Positions 9,100 through 19,016 of a DNA stretch of 64,000 nt are shown one piece after another. Every line of letters starts with the position of its first letter. Position 1 is the stretch's first letter. The stretch spans positions 17,894-81,893 of the forward strand of contig NZ_MUNP01000026.1 of assembly GCF_002001105.1 (NCBI RefSeq). Direction: 5' to 3'. Below the pieces are notes generated by a model, which ran no database searches, was not told the origin of the DNA, and worked only from the letters and a program-made list of their open reading frames with translations. Position numbers and translations under genes: made by a program. The DNA comes from Rhodanobacter sp. C06. Its GTDB lineage: Bacteria > Pseudomonadota > Gammaproteobacteria > Xanthomonadales > Rhodanobacteraceae.

Positions 9100-9130
9100 T
9101 ATAATAAAGTCCATGTACCGTTTTGGGAAG
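9100..9130 (+). promoter_or_regulatory. candidate -10 box and RBS of the tetR gene
   Basis: A perfect TATAAT (9100-9105) lies in an unusually AT-rich patch (9078-9128) of this GC-rich window. GGGAAG (9125-9130) follows, 8 bases before ATG 9139. The -35 region is poor. A loose TGG-n11-CCA dyad (9078-9094) overlaps the promoter region and could be a self-operator, but its inner bases do not pair well. Confidence 0.5.
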
Positions 9131-9138
9131 GCTTGGAC

Positions 9139-9789
9139 ATGAGCAGCATCTCGCCGGTCAGGTCGCAGGGACCGGGGCGACCGAAAGACCTTGAGAAACG
9201 CGCGGCGATCCTCGCCGCGGCCAAGGCGCTGTTCATCCGCAACGCCTTCGCCGGCACCAGCATGGACGCGATCGCCGCCGAGGCCGGGGTCTCCAAGCTC
9301 ACCGTCTACAGCCACTTCGGCGACAAGGACAACCTGTTCCGCGAGGTGATCCGCGCGCGCATCGAGGACTTGCTGCCGGAAAACACCTACGACTACGACC
9401 CGCAAGCCCCCATCGAGCAGACCCTGCTGCGCGTGGCGCTGATCCACGCCCGGCTCGACTGCGATGCCGAAACCGTGGGCACCTTCCGCGCCATACTCGG
9501 CGACTGCCGCCAGGGCAACCCGCGCTTCGGCCGGTTGCTCTGGGAGGAAGGCACCCTGCGCACGCATGGCCTGATGGAACGCCTGCTGCAGCAGGCGGTT
9601 GACGCCGGCCAGCTCGCGATCGACGACGTGCCGCGCGCCTGCGTGCAGTTCTTCGCGCTGATCAAGGGCGATCTGTTCATGCGCCGCATGTTCGGCTGCG
9701 TGGACTGCAGCGAGAGCTACGCCGCCGAGATCGAGGCCACCGCCCGCGCCGGCGTGGCCACCTTTCTGCGCGCCTGGGCGCCGCGCTGA
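9139..9789 (+). CDS. TetR/AcrR family transcriptional regulator
   Basis: The product (216 aa) has an N-terminal TetR helix-turn-helix (about residues 15-60; AGTSMDAIAAEAGVSKLTVY then SHFGDKDNLF, typical of the AcrR group). The C-terminal ligand domain resembles TetR_C domains of efflux regulators. It is divergent from pcm-tolC, which suggests control of this outer membrane channel, of itself, or both. ATG 9139 was chosen over TTG 9133 because GGGAAG lies 8 bases before it. Confidence 0.88.
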   Translation: MSSISPVRSQGPGRPKDLEKRAAILAAAKALFIRNAFAGTSMDAIAAEAGVSKLTVYSHFGDKDNLFREVIRARIEDLLPENTYDYDPQAPIEQTLLRVALIHARLDCDAETVGTFRAILGDCRQGNPRFGRLLWEEGTLRTHGLMERLLQQAVDAGQLAIDDVPRACVQFFALIKGDLFMRRMFGCVDCSESYAAEIEATARAGVATFLRAWAPR

Positions 9790-9835
9790 ACTGCGCCGCA
9801 CTCGCGGTCGATCCCCGCTTCGTGCTTGAATAGCC

Positions 9836-11915
<2,080 letters not shown>

Positions 11916-11938
11916 TCGCAGGGGCGGGCTGGATCGAG

Positions 11939-11971
11939 AAAGCCGGGTGGAATCCTTCACCCGGCTTTTTC
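11939..11971 (+). terminator. Rho-independent terminator of thiC
   Basis: Stem AAAGCCGGGTG (11939-11949) pairs with CACCCGGCTTT (from 11958), with an 8-base loop and a T-run. It lies 23 bases after the thiC stop. Confidence 0.9.
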
Positions 11972-12031
11972 GTGTACGCACCTAGGCTGGACGGACTTGC
12001 CTGCACCGCACCGCCCTGCCAGGAGTCCGTC

Positions 12032-12619
12032 ATGTCCAAAGCCAAGCCCTTCGTCAGCGACATCGAAGCCATCCGCAAGCGCGCACGCCAGGACATCGAC
12101 AAGGGTGCGATGACCGCCGGCTACAAGGCCGATCGCGCCACCGTGGTGAAGCTGCTCAATCACGCGCTGGCCACCGAGATCGTCTGCGTGCTGCGCTACA
12201 AGTACCACTACTACATGGCTTCGGGCATCCACTCGCAGGCGATCAAGGCGGAGTTCCTGCAGCACGCGAACGAGGAGCAGGGCCATGCGGACCTGATCGC
12301 CGAGCGCATCACCCAGCTCGACGGCAAGCCCAACCTGTCGCCCGAAGGCCTGCTCGCGCGCAGCCACTCCGACTACGTGGAAGGCGAGGACATCGTGGAC
12401 ATGATCAAGGAAGACTTGGTCGCCGAGCGCATCGCCATCGACAGCTACCGCGAGATGATCGACTACGTGGGCAGCGCCGATCCCACCACGCGTCGCGTGC
12501 TGGAAAGCATCCTGGCGATGGAGGAGGAGCACGCCGAGGACATGAACACCTTGCTGGAACAGCTGGGCAAGAGGGGCGAGCCGGCCAAGCCGGCGCCCGC
12601 GCATGGCAAGAAGAAGTGA
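12032..12619 (+). CDS. ferritin-like (bacterioferritin-type) protein
   Basis: The product (195 aa) is a four-helix ferritin-like protein, probably storing or oxidising iron. The first half-site lies in ATEIVCVLRYKYHYY and EEQGHADLIAERI (Glu and E-x2-H ligands). The second lies in EDLVAERIAIDSYREMID and AMEEEHAEDM. AGGAG lies 7 bases before the ATG. The C-terminal tail (KRGEPAKPAPAHGKKK) is basic and proline-rich and could bind DNA as in some Dps proteins, but that is a guess. The stop codon lies inside a tandem GTGAGAA repeat, so the 3' end is prone to slippage. Confidence 0.87.
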   Translation: MSKAKPFVSDIEAIRKRARQDIDKGAMTAGYKADRATVVKLLNHALATEIVCVLRYKYHYYMASGIHSQAIKAEFLQHANEEQGHADLIAERITQLDGKPNLSPEGLLARSHSDYVEGEDIVDMIKEDLVAERIAIDSYREMIDYVGSADPTTRRVLESILAMEEEHAEDMNTLLEQLGKRGEPAKPAPAHGKKK

Positions 12620-12685
12620 GAAGTGAGAAGTGAGAAGTGAGAAGTGAGAAGTGAGAAGTGAGAAGTGAGAAGTGAGAAGTGAGAG
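12613..12685 (+). repeat. tandem heptanucleotide repeat (GTGAGAA)n at a stop codon
   Basis: Nine perfect GTGAGAA units (12616-12678) and one degenerate unit follow each other without spacers. The TGA stop of the ferritin-like gene is made of bases 2-4 of the first unit. Seven is not a multiple of three, so gain or loss of units would not change the protein, because the stop precedes them, but would change the length of the 3' untranslated region. Confidence 0.95.
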
Positions 12686-12705
12686 AGAGTCGGCGCATGC
12701 CTTTT

Positions 12706-12733
12706 CTCGCTCCTCGCTCCTCTCAACTCACTT
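12706..12733 (-). repeat. TC-rich counterpart of the GA repeat
   Basis: Read on the minus strand, this stretch gives AAGTGAGTTGAGAGGAGCGA and continues into GGAGCGAG. It can pair with the GTGAGAA array 20 bases upstream and form a long imperfect hairpin in the ferritin-like transcript. The core GAGAGGAGCGAG also occurs at 56204-56215. The rest of the 183-base gap (12620-12802) shows nothing else. Confidence 0.6.
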
Positions 12734-12802
12734 CGCTTCCATCATTTCACGGCCGCGCATGGAGGCTGCAAAGGTCGCGGTGAATCGAGCGACCCTGCCG
12801 TC

Positions 12803-13819
12803 TCACCAGCCGGCCAGCACCAGCTTGCCGATGCTGGCGCCCGATTCCAGCCGGCGATGCGCCTCGCGCAGGTTCGCCGCATTGATCGGATTCAGCGCCT
12901 CGCGCTGGATGCCCTTCAGCTCGCCCGCATCGATCAGTTGCGCCACGCGCGCGAGGATGCGGCCCTGCTCGGCCATGTCCGGCGTCTTCCAGCGCGCACG
13001 CGCGAACATCATCTCCCAGTGGATGCCGATGCACTTGGCCTTGTACGGGTCGCCGATCTTCAGCGCGCCCTTCGGCTCCACGATCAGGCCCAGGTGGCCT
13101 TGCGGCGCCAGCAGATCGCCGAGATCGTCCCAATAGCGGTCGGTGTCGGCGAGGTTCAGCGCGGCGTCGATCTGGGGAAAGCCCAGTGCGGCGAGCTGCG
13201 GCGCCAGCGGTTCGCGATGGTTGATGACGTGCTGTGCGCCCATCGCGCGGCACCAGTCCATGGTCTCGGGACGCGAGGCGGTGGCGATCACCGTGAAGCC
13301 CGCGCGCCGCGCCAGTTGGATCGCGATCGAGCCCACGCCACCCGCGCCGGCGATCACCAGCAGCGACTTGTCCTTGCCGCCGTGCTCGCTGTCGAACGGC
13401 ATGCGCTGGAACAGCAGTTCCCATGCGGTGACTGCCACCAGCGGCAGTGCGGCGGCCTGGGCGAAGTCCAGCGAGCGCGGCATCGCCGCCGCCAGCCGCG
13501 CATCGACCAGCTGGAACTCGGCATTGCTGCCCGGACGGGTGACGTCGCCGGCGTAGTACACGCGATCGCCGGGGCGGAAGCCTTGCACCTCGGCGCCCAC
13601 CGCCTCGACCGTGCCGGCGGCGTCGTAGCCCAGCACCTTCGGCTGCGCTTCCACCTGCGGCTTCGGCGAGCGCAGCTTGGTGTCGACCGGGTTCACCGAC
13701 ACGGCTTCCACGCGCACGAGCAAGTCGTGCGCGCCGGGCGCGGGTTGCGGCAGATCGGCATCGACCAGTGATTGCGGATCGTCGATGGGCAGGTAGCGGG
13801 TGAGAGCGACGGCTTTCAT
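12803..13819 (-). CDS. MDR-family NADPH:quinone-type/zinc-binding alcohol dehydrogenase-like reductase
   Basis: The product (338 aa) is a medium-chain dehydrogenase/reductase. The N-terminal GroES-like domain (about 1-130) includes VSVNPVDTKLR and LGYDAAGTVEAVG. The Rossmann domain has GAGGVGSIAIQLARRAG (about residue 160). Classical zinc ligands are not evident, which fits the quinone oxidoreductase branch; the substrate is unknown. ATG 13819 overlaps the stop of the aldo/keto reductase gene by 4 bases. It is the last gene of an operon with the aldo/keto reductase and MFS transporter, apparently under the divergent LysR gene. Confidence 0.87.
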   Translation of the reverse strand: MKAVALTRYLPIDDPQSLVDADLPQPAPGAHDLLVRVEAVSVNPVDTKLRSPKPQVEAQPKVLGYDAAGTVEAVGAEVQGFRPGDRVYYAGDVTRPGSNAEFQLVDARLAAAMPRSLDFAQAAALPLVAVTAWELLFQRMPFDSEHGGKDKSLLVIAGAGGVGSIAIQLARRAGFTVIATASRPETMDWCRAMGAQHVINHREPLAPQLAALGFPQIDAALNLADTDRYWDDLGDLLAPQGHLGLIVEPKGALKIGDPYKAKCIGIHWEMMFARARWKTPDMAEQGRILARVAQLIDAGELKGIQREALNPINAANLREAHRRLESGASIGKLVLAGW

Positions 13820-14880
13820 GGCGTGGACTCCGTGGGGATCGGGAAGGGCGTCACCGGCGGCGGATTGCGCTCGGCGAACGGGCCGTTCCAGTAGGGGTAG
13901 TAAGGATACGGCGGCATCACTGCGCTGGCGGTGTCGAGCAACGCTACCTGCGCAGGCGTGAGGTTCCAGCCGACGGCGCCCAAGTTGTCGACGAGTTGTT
14001 GCTCGTTGCGCGCGCCAATCAGCACGCTGGACACGGTGGGGCGTTCCAGCAGCCAGTTGATCGCCACCTGCGGAACCGTGTGGCCGGTTTCCGCGGCGAC
14101 AGCTTCCAGCGCATCCAGCACGCGGTACAGGCGCGCCTCGTCCACCGGCGGTGCGAAGCCGGCGGTGTCGTGCAGGCGACTGCCGATGGGCAGCGGCTGG
14201 CCACGGCGGATCTTGCCGGTGAGCCGGCCCCAGCCCAGCGGGCTCCACACGATGGCGCCGATGCCCTGATCGAGACCCAGCGGCATCAGCTCCCATTCGT
14301 AGTCGCGGCCGATCAGCGAGTAGTAGGCCTGGTTGGCCACGAAGCGCGGGCGACCGTGGCGCTCGGCAGCGGCCTGCGATTTCATGATCTGCCAGCCGGA
14401 GAAGTTCGACGCGCCGAGGTAGCGAACCTTGCCCGCGCGCACCAGGTCGTCCAGCGTGGACATCACCTGGTCCACCGGGGTCATCGCGTCGAAGTGGTGA
14501 AGCTGCAACAGGTCGATCCAGTCGGTGCCAAGCCGCTTCAGCGTGCGCTCCACGCCGGCGACCAGGTGATGGCGCGAGGCGCCCACGTCGTTCGGGCCGT
14601 CGCCCGCGCGCAGGGTGAGCTTGGTCGAGATGATCGCGCGCTCGCGGCGGCCCTTCAGCGCGGCGCCGAGGATTTCCTCCGAAGCGCCATCCGAATAGAC
14701 GTCCGCGCTGTCGAACAGGTTGGCGCCGGCATCGAGGCAAATATCGACAAGTCGCTTCGCCTCGGCTGCATCGGTGCTGCCCCAGGCGCTGAACAGCGGG
14801 CCCTTGCCGCCAAAGGTGCCGGTGCCGAAGCCGAGAGCAGGCACCTTGAAGCCGGAACGGCCGAGAAAGTGGTAGTCCAT
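13816..14880 (-). CDS. aldo/keto reductase
   Basis: The product (354 aa) is an NADPH-dependent (alpha/beta)8-barrel oxidoreductase. The catalytic tetrad can be placed: Asp and Tyr in NLFDSADVYSDG, Lys in AIISTKLTLR and His in DLLQLHHFDAM. The C-terminal NADPH-binding block is SSVLIGARNEQQL. The substrate cannot be inferred. Length and the start MDYHFLGRSGFKVP fit the Tas/YajO-like AKR group. It is coupled to the MDR gene by a 4-base overlap and lies 28 bases after the MFS gene. Confidence 0.9.
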   Translation of the reverse strand: MDYHFLGRSGFKVPALGFGTGTFGGKGPLFSAWGSTDAAEAKRLVDICLDAGANLFDSADVYSDGASEEILGAALKGRRERAIISTKLTLRAGDGPNDVGASRHHLVAGVERTLKRLGTDWIDLLQLHHFDAMTPVDQVMSTLDDLVRAGKVRYLGASNFSGWQIMKSQAAAERHGRPRFVANQAYYSLIGRDYEWELMPLGLDQGIGAIVWSPLGWGRLTGKIRRGQPLPIGSRLHDTAGFAPPVDEARLYRVLDALEAVAAETGHTVPQVAINWLLERPTVSSVLIGARNEQQLVDNLGAVGWNLTPAQVALLDTASAVMPPYPYYPYWNGPFAERNPPPVTPFPIPTESTP

Positions 14881-14908
14881 GACGAAAGCTCGTGAGTGAA
14901 GTGAGACA

Positions 14909-16111
14909 TCAGGCCTGTGGGCAGGCGGCGATTGGTGCGCTGCGCATCGAACGTTCGCCGCGTACCGCGAGCAAGGCGATGGCGATGCCAGCCACGGTGA
15001 CCAGCACCGCGACCCACGGCAGGGCGGCCAGGCCGTAGCCGCGCGCGATGGTCTCGCTGCCCAGCCACGCGCCCAGCGCGTTGGCGAGGTTGAACGCGCC
15101 GATATTGAGGCTGGAGGCCAGGCTGGGCGCGGCTGCGGCCTTGCGCAGCACCCACAGTTGCAGCGGCGCCACCGTGGCGAACATGGCCAGGCCGAGCAGG
15201 CCGGTGAACAGCACCATCGGCCACGCGGCCTGCAATACCAGGCCCAGCGCTACCAGCACCGCCGCCAATGCTGCCAGCGTGCCGAGCAGGGCCGGCACTA
15301 AGCGGCGGTCGGCCAAGCGGCCGCCCAGCGGGTTGCCGATCATCATCCCCAGGCCGAACACCAGCAGGATCGGCGACACCGTCGCGTCGGCCAGGCCGGT
15401 AACGCGGGTCAACAGGGGCTCGATATAGGTATAGACCACGAACACGCCCGCGAAGCCGAACACCGTGGTCGTCAGGCCCAGCAGCACCGGCGTGCTGGCG
15501 ATCGCACGCAGTTCGGTGCCCAGCGCCGCCGGCGTGCTCTCGTTGCGCGTGGCCGGCACCAGCACGGCCACCGCCAGCATGGCCAGCAAGCCCACCACGG
15601 CCACCGCCCAGAACGCCGCGTGCCAGCCGAAATGCAGGCCCAGCCACGCGCCCGCCGGCACGCCCAGCAAGGTAGCCACGGCCAGGCCGTTGAACATGGT
15701 CGAGATCGCAGACGCCTGACGGTTCGCGGCCACCAGCGAGGTGGCCACCACCGCGCCCACGCCGAAGAAGCTGCCGTGCGCCAGCGAAGTGAGCACGCGC
15801 GCGGCCAGCAGGGTGGCGTAACTCGGCGCCAGCGCGCTGGCCAGGTTGCCCAGAGTGAAGATCACCATCAGCCCCAGCAGCACTCCTTTGCGCGGCAGTC
15901 GGCGGGTGGCGAGCGTGAGCACGGGCGCGCCCGCGAACACGCCCAGCGCATAGGCGGAAATCAGCAAGCCGGCGGTGGCGACGTCGATGCGCAGGTCGCC
16001 GGCGATCTGCTGCAACAAGCCCATCGGCATGAACTCGGTGGTGCCGATGCCGAAGGCGCCGATGGCCAGCGCGTACAGCGCCGGCGGCGTGCGGGAAACG
16101 GAAGAGGACAT
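14909..16111 (-). CDS. MFS transporter, AraJ/DHA1 type
   Basis: The product (400 aa) has about twelve predicted membrane segments. It starts with the family block ALAIGAFGIGTTEFMPMGLL, followed by the motif A region (TLATRRLPRKGVLLG). This is the drug/metabolite efflux group that includes AraJ, YdhP and chloramphenicol efflux proteins. It is the first gene of the MFS-AKR-MDR operon. With the two reductases downstream and the divergent LysR gene it suggests an inducible export/detoxification unit; the inducer is unknown. Confidence 0.88.
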   Translation of the reverse strand: MSSSVSRTPPALYALAIGAFGIGTTEFMPMGLLQQIAGDLRIDVATAGLLISAYALGVFAGAPVLTLATRRLPRKGVLLGLMVIFTLGNLASALAPSYATLLAARVLTSLAHGSFFGVGAVVATSLVAANRQASAISTMFNGLAVATLLGVPAGAWLGLHFGWHAAFWAVAVVGLLAMLAVAVLVPATRNESTPAALGTELRAIASTPVLLGLTTTVFGFAGVFVVYTYIEPLLTRVTGLADATVSPILLVFGLGMMIGNPLGGRLADRRLVPALLGTLAALAAVLVALGLVLQAAWPMVLFTGLLGLAMFATVAPLQLWVLRKAAAAPSLASSLNIGAFNLANALGAWLGSETIARGYGLAALPWVAVLVTVAGIAIALLAVRGERSMRSAPIAACPQA

Positions 16112-16156
16112 GGCGGTGGCTCGATGCGGGAAGGGTGCAGGCTAGGCGCTTGCGCT

Positions 16157-16205
16157 TTCTTGAAAAACCGCAAGAATGGCGAATCATTTTCAACGAATGG
16201 TTGAA
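16157..16205. promoter_or_regulatory. two inverted repeats, candidate LysR operators
   Basis: Perfect 6-bp arms are seen twice in the 95-base divergent spacer: TTCTTG-n8-CAAGAA (16157-16176) and TTCAAC-n5-GTTGAA (16189-16205). The first has the size and symmetry of a LysR T-n11-A site. The second runs up to one base before the LysR ATG and could block its own translation or transcription start. Confidence 0.6.
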
Positions 16206-16206
16206 T

Positions 16207-17151
16207 ATGGATCGCTTGGACGACCTGCTCCTGTTCCTGCGCGTGCTCGACCAAGGCTCGATCAGCGCCGCCGCGCGCAGCCTGGACATTTCCGTGGCGG
16301 TGGCCAGCCAGCGCCTGCAACGGCTGGAGCGTGGCATGGGCGTGCGGCTGCTGCAGCGGACCACGCGGCGGCTGCATCCCACGGCGGAGGGTCGCCTGCT
16401 GGCCGAGCAGGGCCGTGCGCTGGTGGAGGATCTGGATGCGCTGACCAACGACCTGCGCCAGAGCGCCGGCAGCGTGGCCGGCACCTTGCGCGTGACGATG
16501 TCGGCCGCGTTCGGCCGCGAATACATATCGCCGCTGCTCCCCGAGTTCCTCGCGCGGCATCCGAAGCTGCGCCTGTACGCCCACCTCAGCGACGAAATGG
16601 TGGACGTGGTGGGCGCGGGCTTCGACCTCGCCATCCGCATCGGCGCCTTGAACGATTCCAGTCTGGTCGCGCGCAAGCTGGCCGCGAATCGGCGCGTGCT
16701 GTGCGCCTCGCCCGACTACCTGCGTCGGCACGGCAGTCCACGCACCCCCGCCGAGCTTGCGCGGCACGAATGCGTGCTGCTGTCCGGCCAGGACGTATGG
16801 CGACTCGTCGACCGGCGCGGACACGAGCATGCGGTACGCGTGCAGGGGCGATTCGAAACCACGCTGGGCGAGGCGGTACGCGACGCGGTGCTGGCCGGGC
16901 AGGGCATCGGTCTGCATTCACAGTGGCACGTGCATGCGGAACTGGCCGCGGGCCGGCTGGAGCCGGTGCTGCCCGACTACCGCCTGTCGGAGAGCGGCAT
17001 CTGGGCGGTGACGCCGGAGCGCCGGATGATGCCGCCGCGGGTGCGCGCGTTTACCGAATTCCTGCTCGAAAAGCTGGGCGATCCGCCGCCGTGGGAGCGT
17101 AGTGCGGCGAAGGCGACCGCGAAGCGCGGGCCGCGAGCACGCCGGGGATGA
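16207..17151 (+). CDS. LysR family transcriptional regulator
   Basis: The product (314 aa) has an N-terminal winged HTH (about 1-60; FLRVLDQGSISAAARSLDIS, then QRLQRLERGMGVRLLQRTTR). A periplasmic-binding-protein-like effector domain follows (about 90-295), ending in AFTEFLLEKLG. It belongs to the DsdC/CrgA-like LTTR subgroup by its LRVTMSAAFGREYISPLLPEF block. ATG 16207 (MDRLDDLLLFLRV) was chosen over upstream codons because it gives the standard LTTR N-terminus. Divergence from the MFS-AKR-MDR operon suggests that it controls that operon. The lysine/arginine tail after the domain is not unusual. Confidence 0.92.
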   Translation: MDRLDDLLLFLRVLDQGSISAAARSLDISVAVASQRLQRLERGMGVRLLQRTTRRLHPTAEGRLLAEQGRALVEDLDALTNDLRQSAGSVAGTLRVTMSAAFGREYISPLLPEFLARHPKLRLYAHLSDEMVDVVGAGFDLAIRIGALNDSSLVARKLAANRRVLCASPDYLRRHGSPRTPAELARHECVLLSGQDVWRLVDRRGHEHAVRVQGRFETTLGEAVRDAVLAGQGIGLHSQWHVHAELAAGRLEPVLPDYRLSESGIWAVTPERRMMPPRVRAFTEFLLEKLGDPPPWERSAAKATAKRGPRARRG

Positions 17152-17156
17152 CGTGC

Positions 17157-17193
17157 AAAAGAAACGGCGCGTCGCCGCGTGGCGACGCGCCGT
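17157..17193 (-). terminator. Rho-independent terminator of ppa, shared with lysR
   Basis: A 13-bp perfect stem (17164-17176 with 17181-17193, ACGGCGCGTCGCC) and a 4-base loop are seen. Read on the minus strand it ends in TTTCTTTTG, which is what ppa needs. On the plus strand no T-run follows, so it would stop lysR less well. Confidence 0.85.
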
Positions 17194-17206
17194 CGATTCA
17201 GCGGAC

Positions 17207-17743
17207 TCAGGCCTTGGACGCCTTGTAGCGCGCGATGCCGGCGAGGATCTCGGTCTTCGCCGAGGCGGCGCCTTCCCAGCCTTCCACCTTCACCCACTTG
17301 CCCTTCTCGAGGTCCTTGTAGTGCTCGAAGAAGTGGCCGATGCGCTCCAGCCAGTGCGGCGACACGCCCTTCATGTCGCTGATATGGGCGTAGCCCGGAA
17401 ACACCTTGGGCGAGGGGATCACCACCAGCTTCTCGTCGGCGCCGGCCTCGTCGGTCATCTTCAGCATGCCGACCGGGTGGCAGCGGATCACCGAGCCCAC
17501 GGTCAGCGGCAGCGGCAGGATCACCAGCGCGTCCAGCGGGTCGCCGTCGCCACCCAGCGTGCCCGGCACGTAACCGTAGTTGCAGGGGTAGCGCATCGGC
17601 GTGGACAGGATGCGGTCGACGAAGATCGCGCCCGAGTCCTTGTCCACCTCGTACTTGACCGGCTCGGCATCCTTGGGGATTTCGATGATGACGTTGATTT
17701 CGTCCGGCACGTTGCGGCCGGCGGGAACCAGGTGCAGACCCAT
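17207..17743 (-). CDS. ppa: soluble inorganic pyrophosphatase, family I
   Basis: Ppa hydrolyses PPi to two phosphates in the cytoplasm and needs Mg2+. The product (178 aa) is close to the 176 aa of Escherichia coli. The metal-binding signature DGDPLDALV is preceded by YGYVPGTLGG, and the Arg/Lys/Tyr phosphate ligands lie in IEIPKDAEPVKYEVDKDSG and FFEHYKDLEKGKWVK. AAGGAC lies before ATG 17743. The longer open frame to 17944 gives no family sequence and was excluded. Confidence 0.97.
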   Translation of the reverse strand: MGLHLVPAGRNVPDEINVIIEIPKDAEPVKYEVDKDSGAIFVDRILSTPMRYPCNYGYVPGTLGGDGDPLDALVILPLPLTVGSVIRCHPVGMLKMTDEAGADEKLVVIPSPKVFPGYAHISDMKGVSPHWLERIGHFFEHYKDLEKGKWVKVEGWEGAASAKTEILAGIARYKASKA

Positions 17744-17878
17744 GGGGATGTCCTTGCGCGATTTCGGAGGAAGAAAGCCCGCAAGGATACGCCACCGGCT
17801 GCTGCGATGCAGCAGCGGAGGCTGAACGCCACTGCCGAACGGCCGGCGTGTTCGACGCCGCCGCCCGGTCGCGTGGCT

Positions 17879-17979
17879 CCCTCCCCTGCGCGCAGGGGAG
17901 GGCAGGGGTGGGGTGCTCTTTGCCGGTTCGCGAGCACGGAACAACCCCCTCCCAGCCTCCCCCTGCAGGCAGGGGGAGG
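17879..17979. repeat. pair of GC-rich palindromes (CCCTCCCCTGC type)
   Basis: A 24-bp perfect palindrome (17879-17902; half-site CCCTCCCCTGCG) and an 11-bp stem-loop (17956-17966 with 17969-17979; half-site CCTCCCCCTGC) lie 53 bases apart in the 259-base gap between ppa and the oxygenase gene. Their flanks GGCAGGGGTGGGG and CCCCCTCCCAGCC are mirror images, so the two copies are inverted, as in BIME-like REP pairs. Related palindromes lie at about 36.4 and 44.3 kb. Confidence 0.8.
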
Positions 17980-18002
17980 AGACAAATCGCCGACGGATTC
18001 GC

Positions 18003-18833
18003 TCAATACGGCCGCTCGCGCAGCCACTTGGTGGCGATCCACTTCTCGCCGCGCTGCACCGGCAGGCCGGCGTGCAGCGAGCTGGCGTCGCCGCCCTCGT
18101 AGGCGAAATAGACGGCCGAACCGCGCAGCGCGCTGACGGTGAGGCCGACCTCGGGGAACGCGGTGCCGCCGCCGGCTTCGGGCGTGTTGAGGTACATCAC
18201 CACGCTGGCGATGCGCTGGCCGCCGCGTGCGGTGATCGTGGCGTAGCCCGGCTGGTCGGGATCGAACCAGTCGTAGTGCGGCTGGTACTCCTGGCCGGGC
18301 AGGTAGTGCAGGATCTGCAAGCCCTCGCCGTGGCTCACCGGGATGTCGAGCAGCTCGGCGATGCGCAGTTCCAGCCGCGCCACCAGCGGCAGCTCGCCCA
18401 GCTTGAAGAACATGCCCACGCTGGTGCGGCGGTGGTCAACCTGCTGCTTGCCGGCCGCGTCCACGGTGAGCGCACGCGCCATGCGCGGCTGGGCCAGCGC
18501 GATCAGCTCGTCGCATTCCTCGCCCGAGAGCAATCCGTCGAGCACGCGCAGCGCCGGCCGGTTCATGCTCAGCGCGACCCGTATCTCGCGATCGCCCACC
18601 GTGGCCAGCGGTCCCTCGGGATGCTTCGTGCGACGCCCCGCCGGCGCCGCGGCATCCGCGTCCAGGGCAGCCAGCGGCAGTTGCAGCACTTCCGCCACGA
18701 TGGCGCGGCTCTGCCGCGGTTCGTAGCCATGCACCCGCATCAGTTCGAGCACGTCCTGCGGGCCGTGGCCGGCACGCGTGGTGGCGAGGATCCATTCACG
18801 CAGTTCGGGGCTGATCGCGGTGCGGGTGTTCAT
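18003..18833 (-). CDS. 2OG-Fe(II) oxygenase, prolyl 4-hydroxylase-like
   Basis: The product (276 aa) has a C-terminal P4H-type double-stranded beta-helix domain (about 95-275). The Fe(II) ligands are HYDWFD (His-x-Asp) and the distal His in SSLHAGLPV, and the 2-oxoglutarate-binding Lys/Arg lies in GEKWIATKW. Conserved VVMYLNTPEAGGGTAFPEVG lies between them. The N-terminal 90 residues are a helical region common to the Xanthomonadales members. The physiological substrate is unknown. The gene starts 24 bases from the left edge of the cassette cluster and reads in the same direction, but has no attC-like site at its own 3' end. Confidence 0.9.
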   Translation of the reverse strand: MNTRTAISPELREWILATTRAGHGPQDVLELMRVHGYEPRQSRAIVAEVLQLPLAALDADAAAPAGRRTKHPEGPLATVGDREIRVALSMNRPALRVLDGLLSGEECDELIALAQPRMARALTVDAAGKQQVDHRRTSVGMFFKLGELPLVARLELRIAELLDIPVSHGEGLQILHYLPGQEYQPHYDWFDPDQPGYATITARGGQRIASVVMYLNTPEAGGGTAFPEVGLTVSALRGSAVYFAYEGGDASSLHAGLPVQRGEKWIATKWLRERPY

Positions 18834-18856
18834 GGTACGAGGCCAGTCGTGGGCTC

Positions 18857-19016
18857 ACCTAAGCTTACTTCACGAGGCCCGGCGCGACCGAGCCGGCGCG
18901 GCGTCGACTTTGCGCCGCTTGGTGGCGATGACTGCCGCCAGCAGAAGTCCGAAAGCTCGGGGCAAAAGCGTCACTCGCCCCTCTTGACGGGGGAGTCTCC
19001 TACGGAATTGTTAGGC
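18857..19016 (-). repeat. degenerate attC-like site following the small cassette gene
   Basis: On the minus strand the site begins with a perfect R'' box GCCTAAC (19016-19010) that contains the gene's TAA stop. It ends with CTTAGGT (18863-18857), in which the key G of GTTRRRY has become C. The arms CCTACGGAATTGTTAGGC and CCTCGTGAAGTAAGCTTAGG are only partly complementary, and at 160 bases the site is longer than usual. It is weaker than the 57-bp site and may be decayed. Confidence 0.42.

Noticed and set aside
12613..12685. Possible CRISPR array
   Set aside because: The units are 7 bases long and follow each other with no spacers, so it is a simple tandem repeat; no cas gene is present.
18003..18833. 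The 2OG oxygenase as a third cassette gene
   Set aside because: No GCCTAAC-type box or attC-like arms follow its stop codon; GC-rich palindromes and ppa follow instead, and its composition fits the chromosome.
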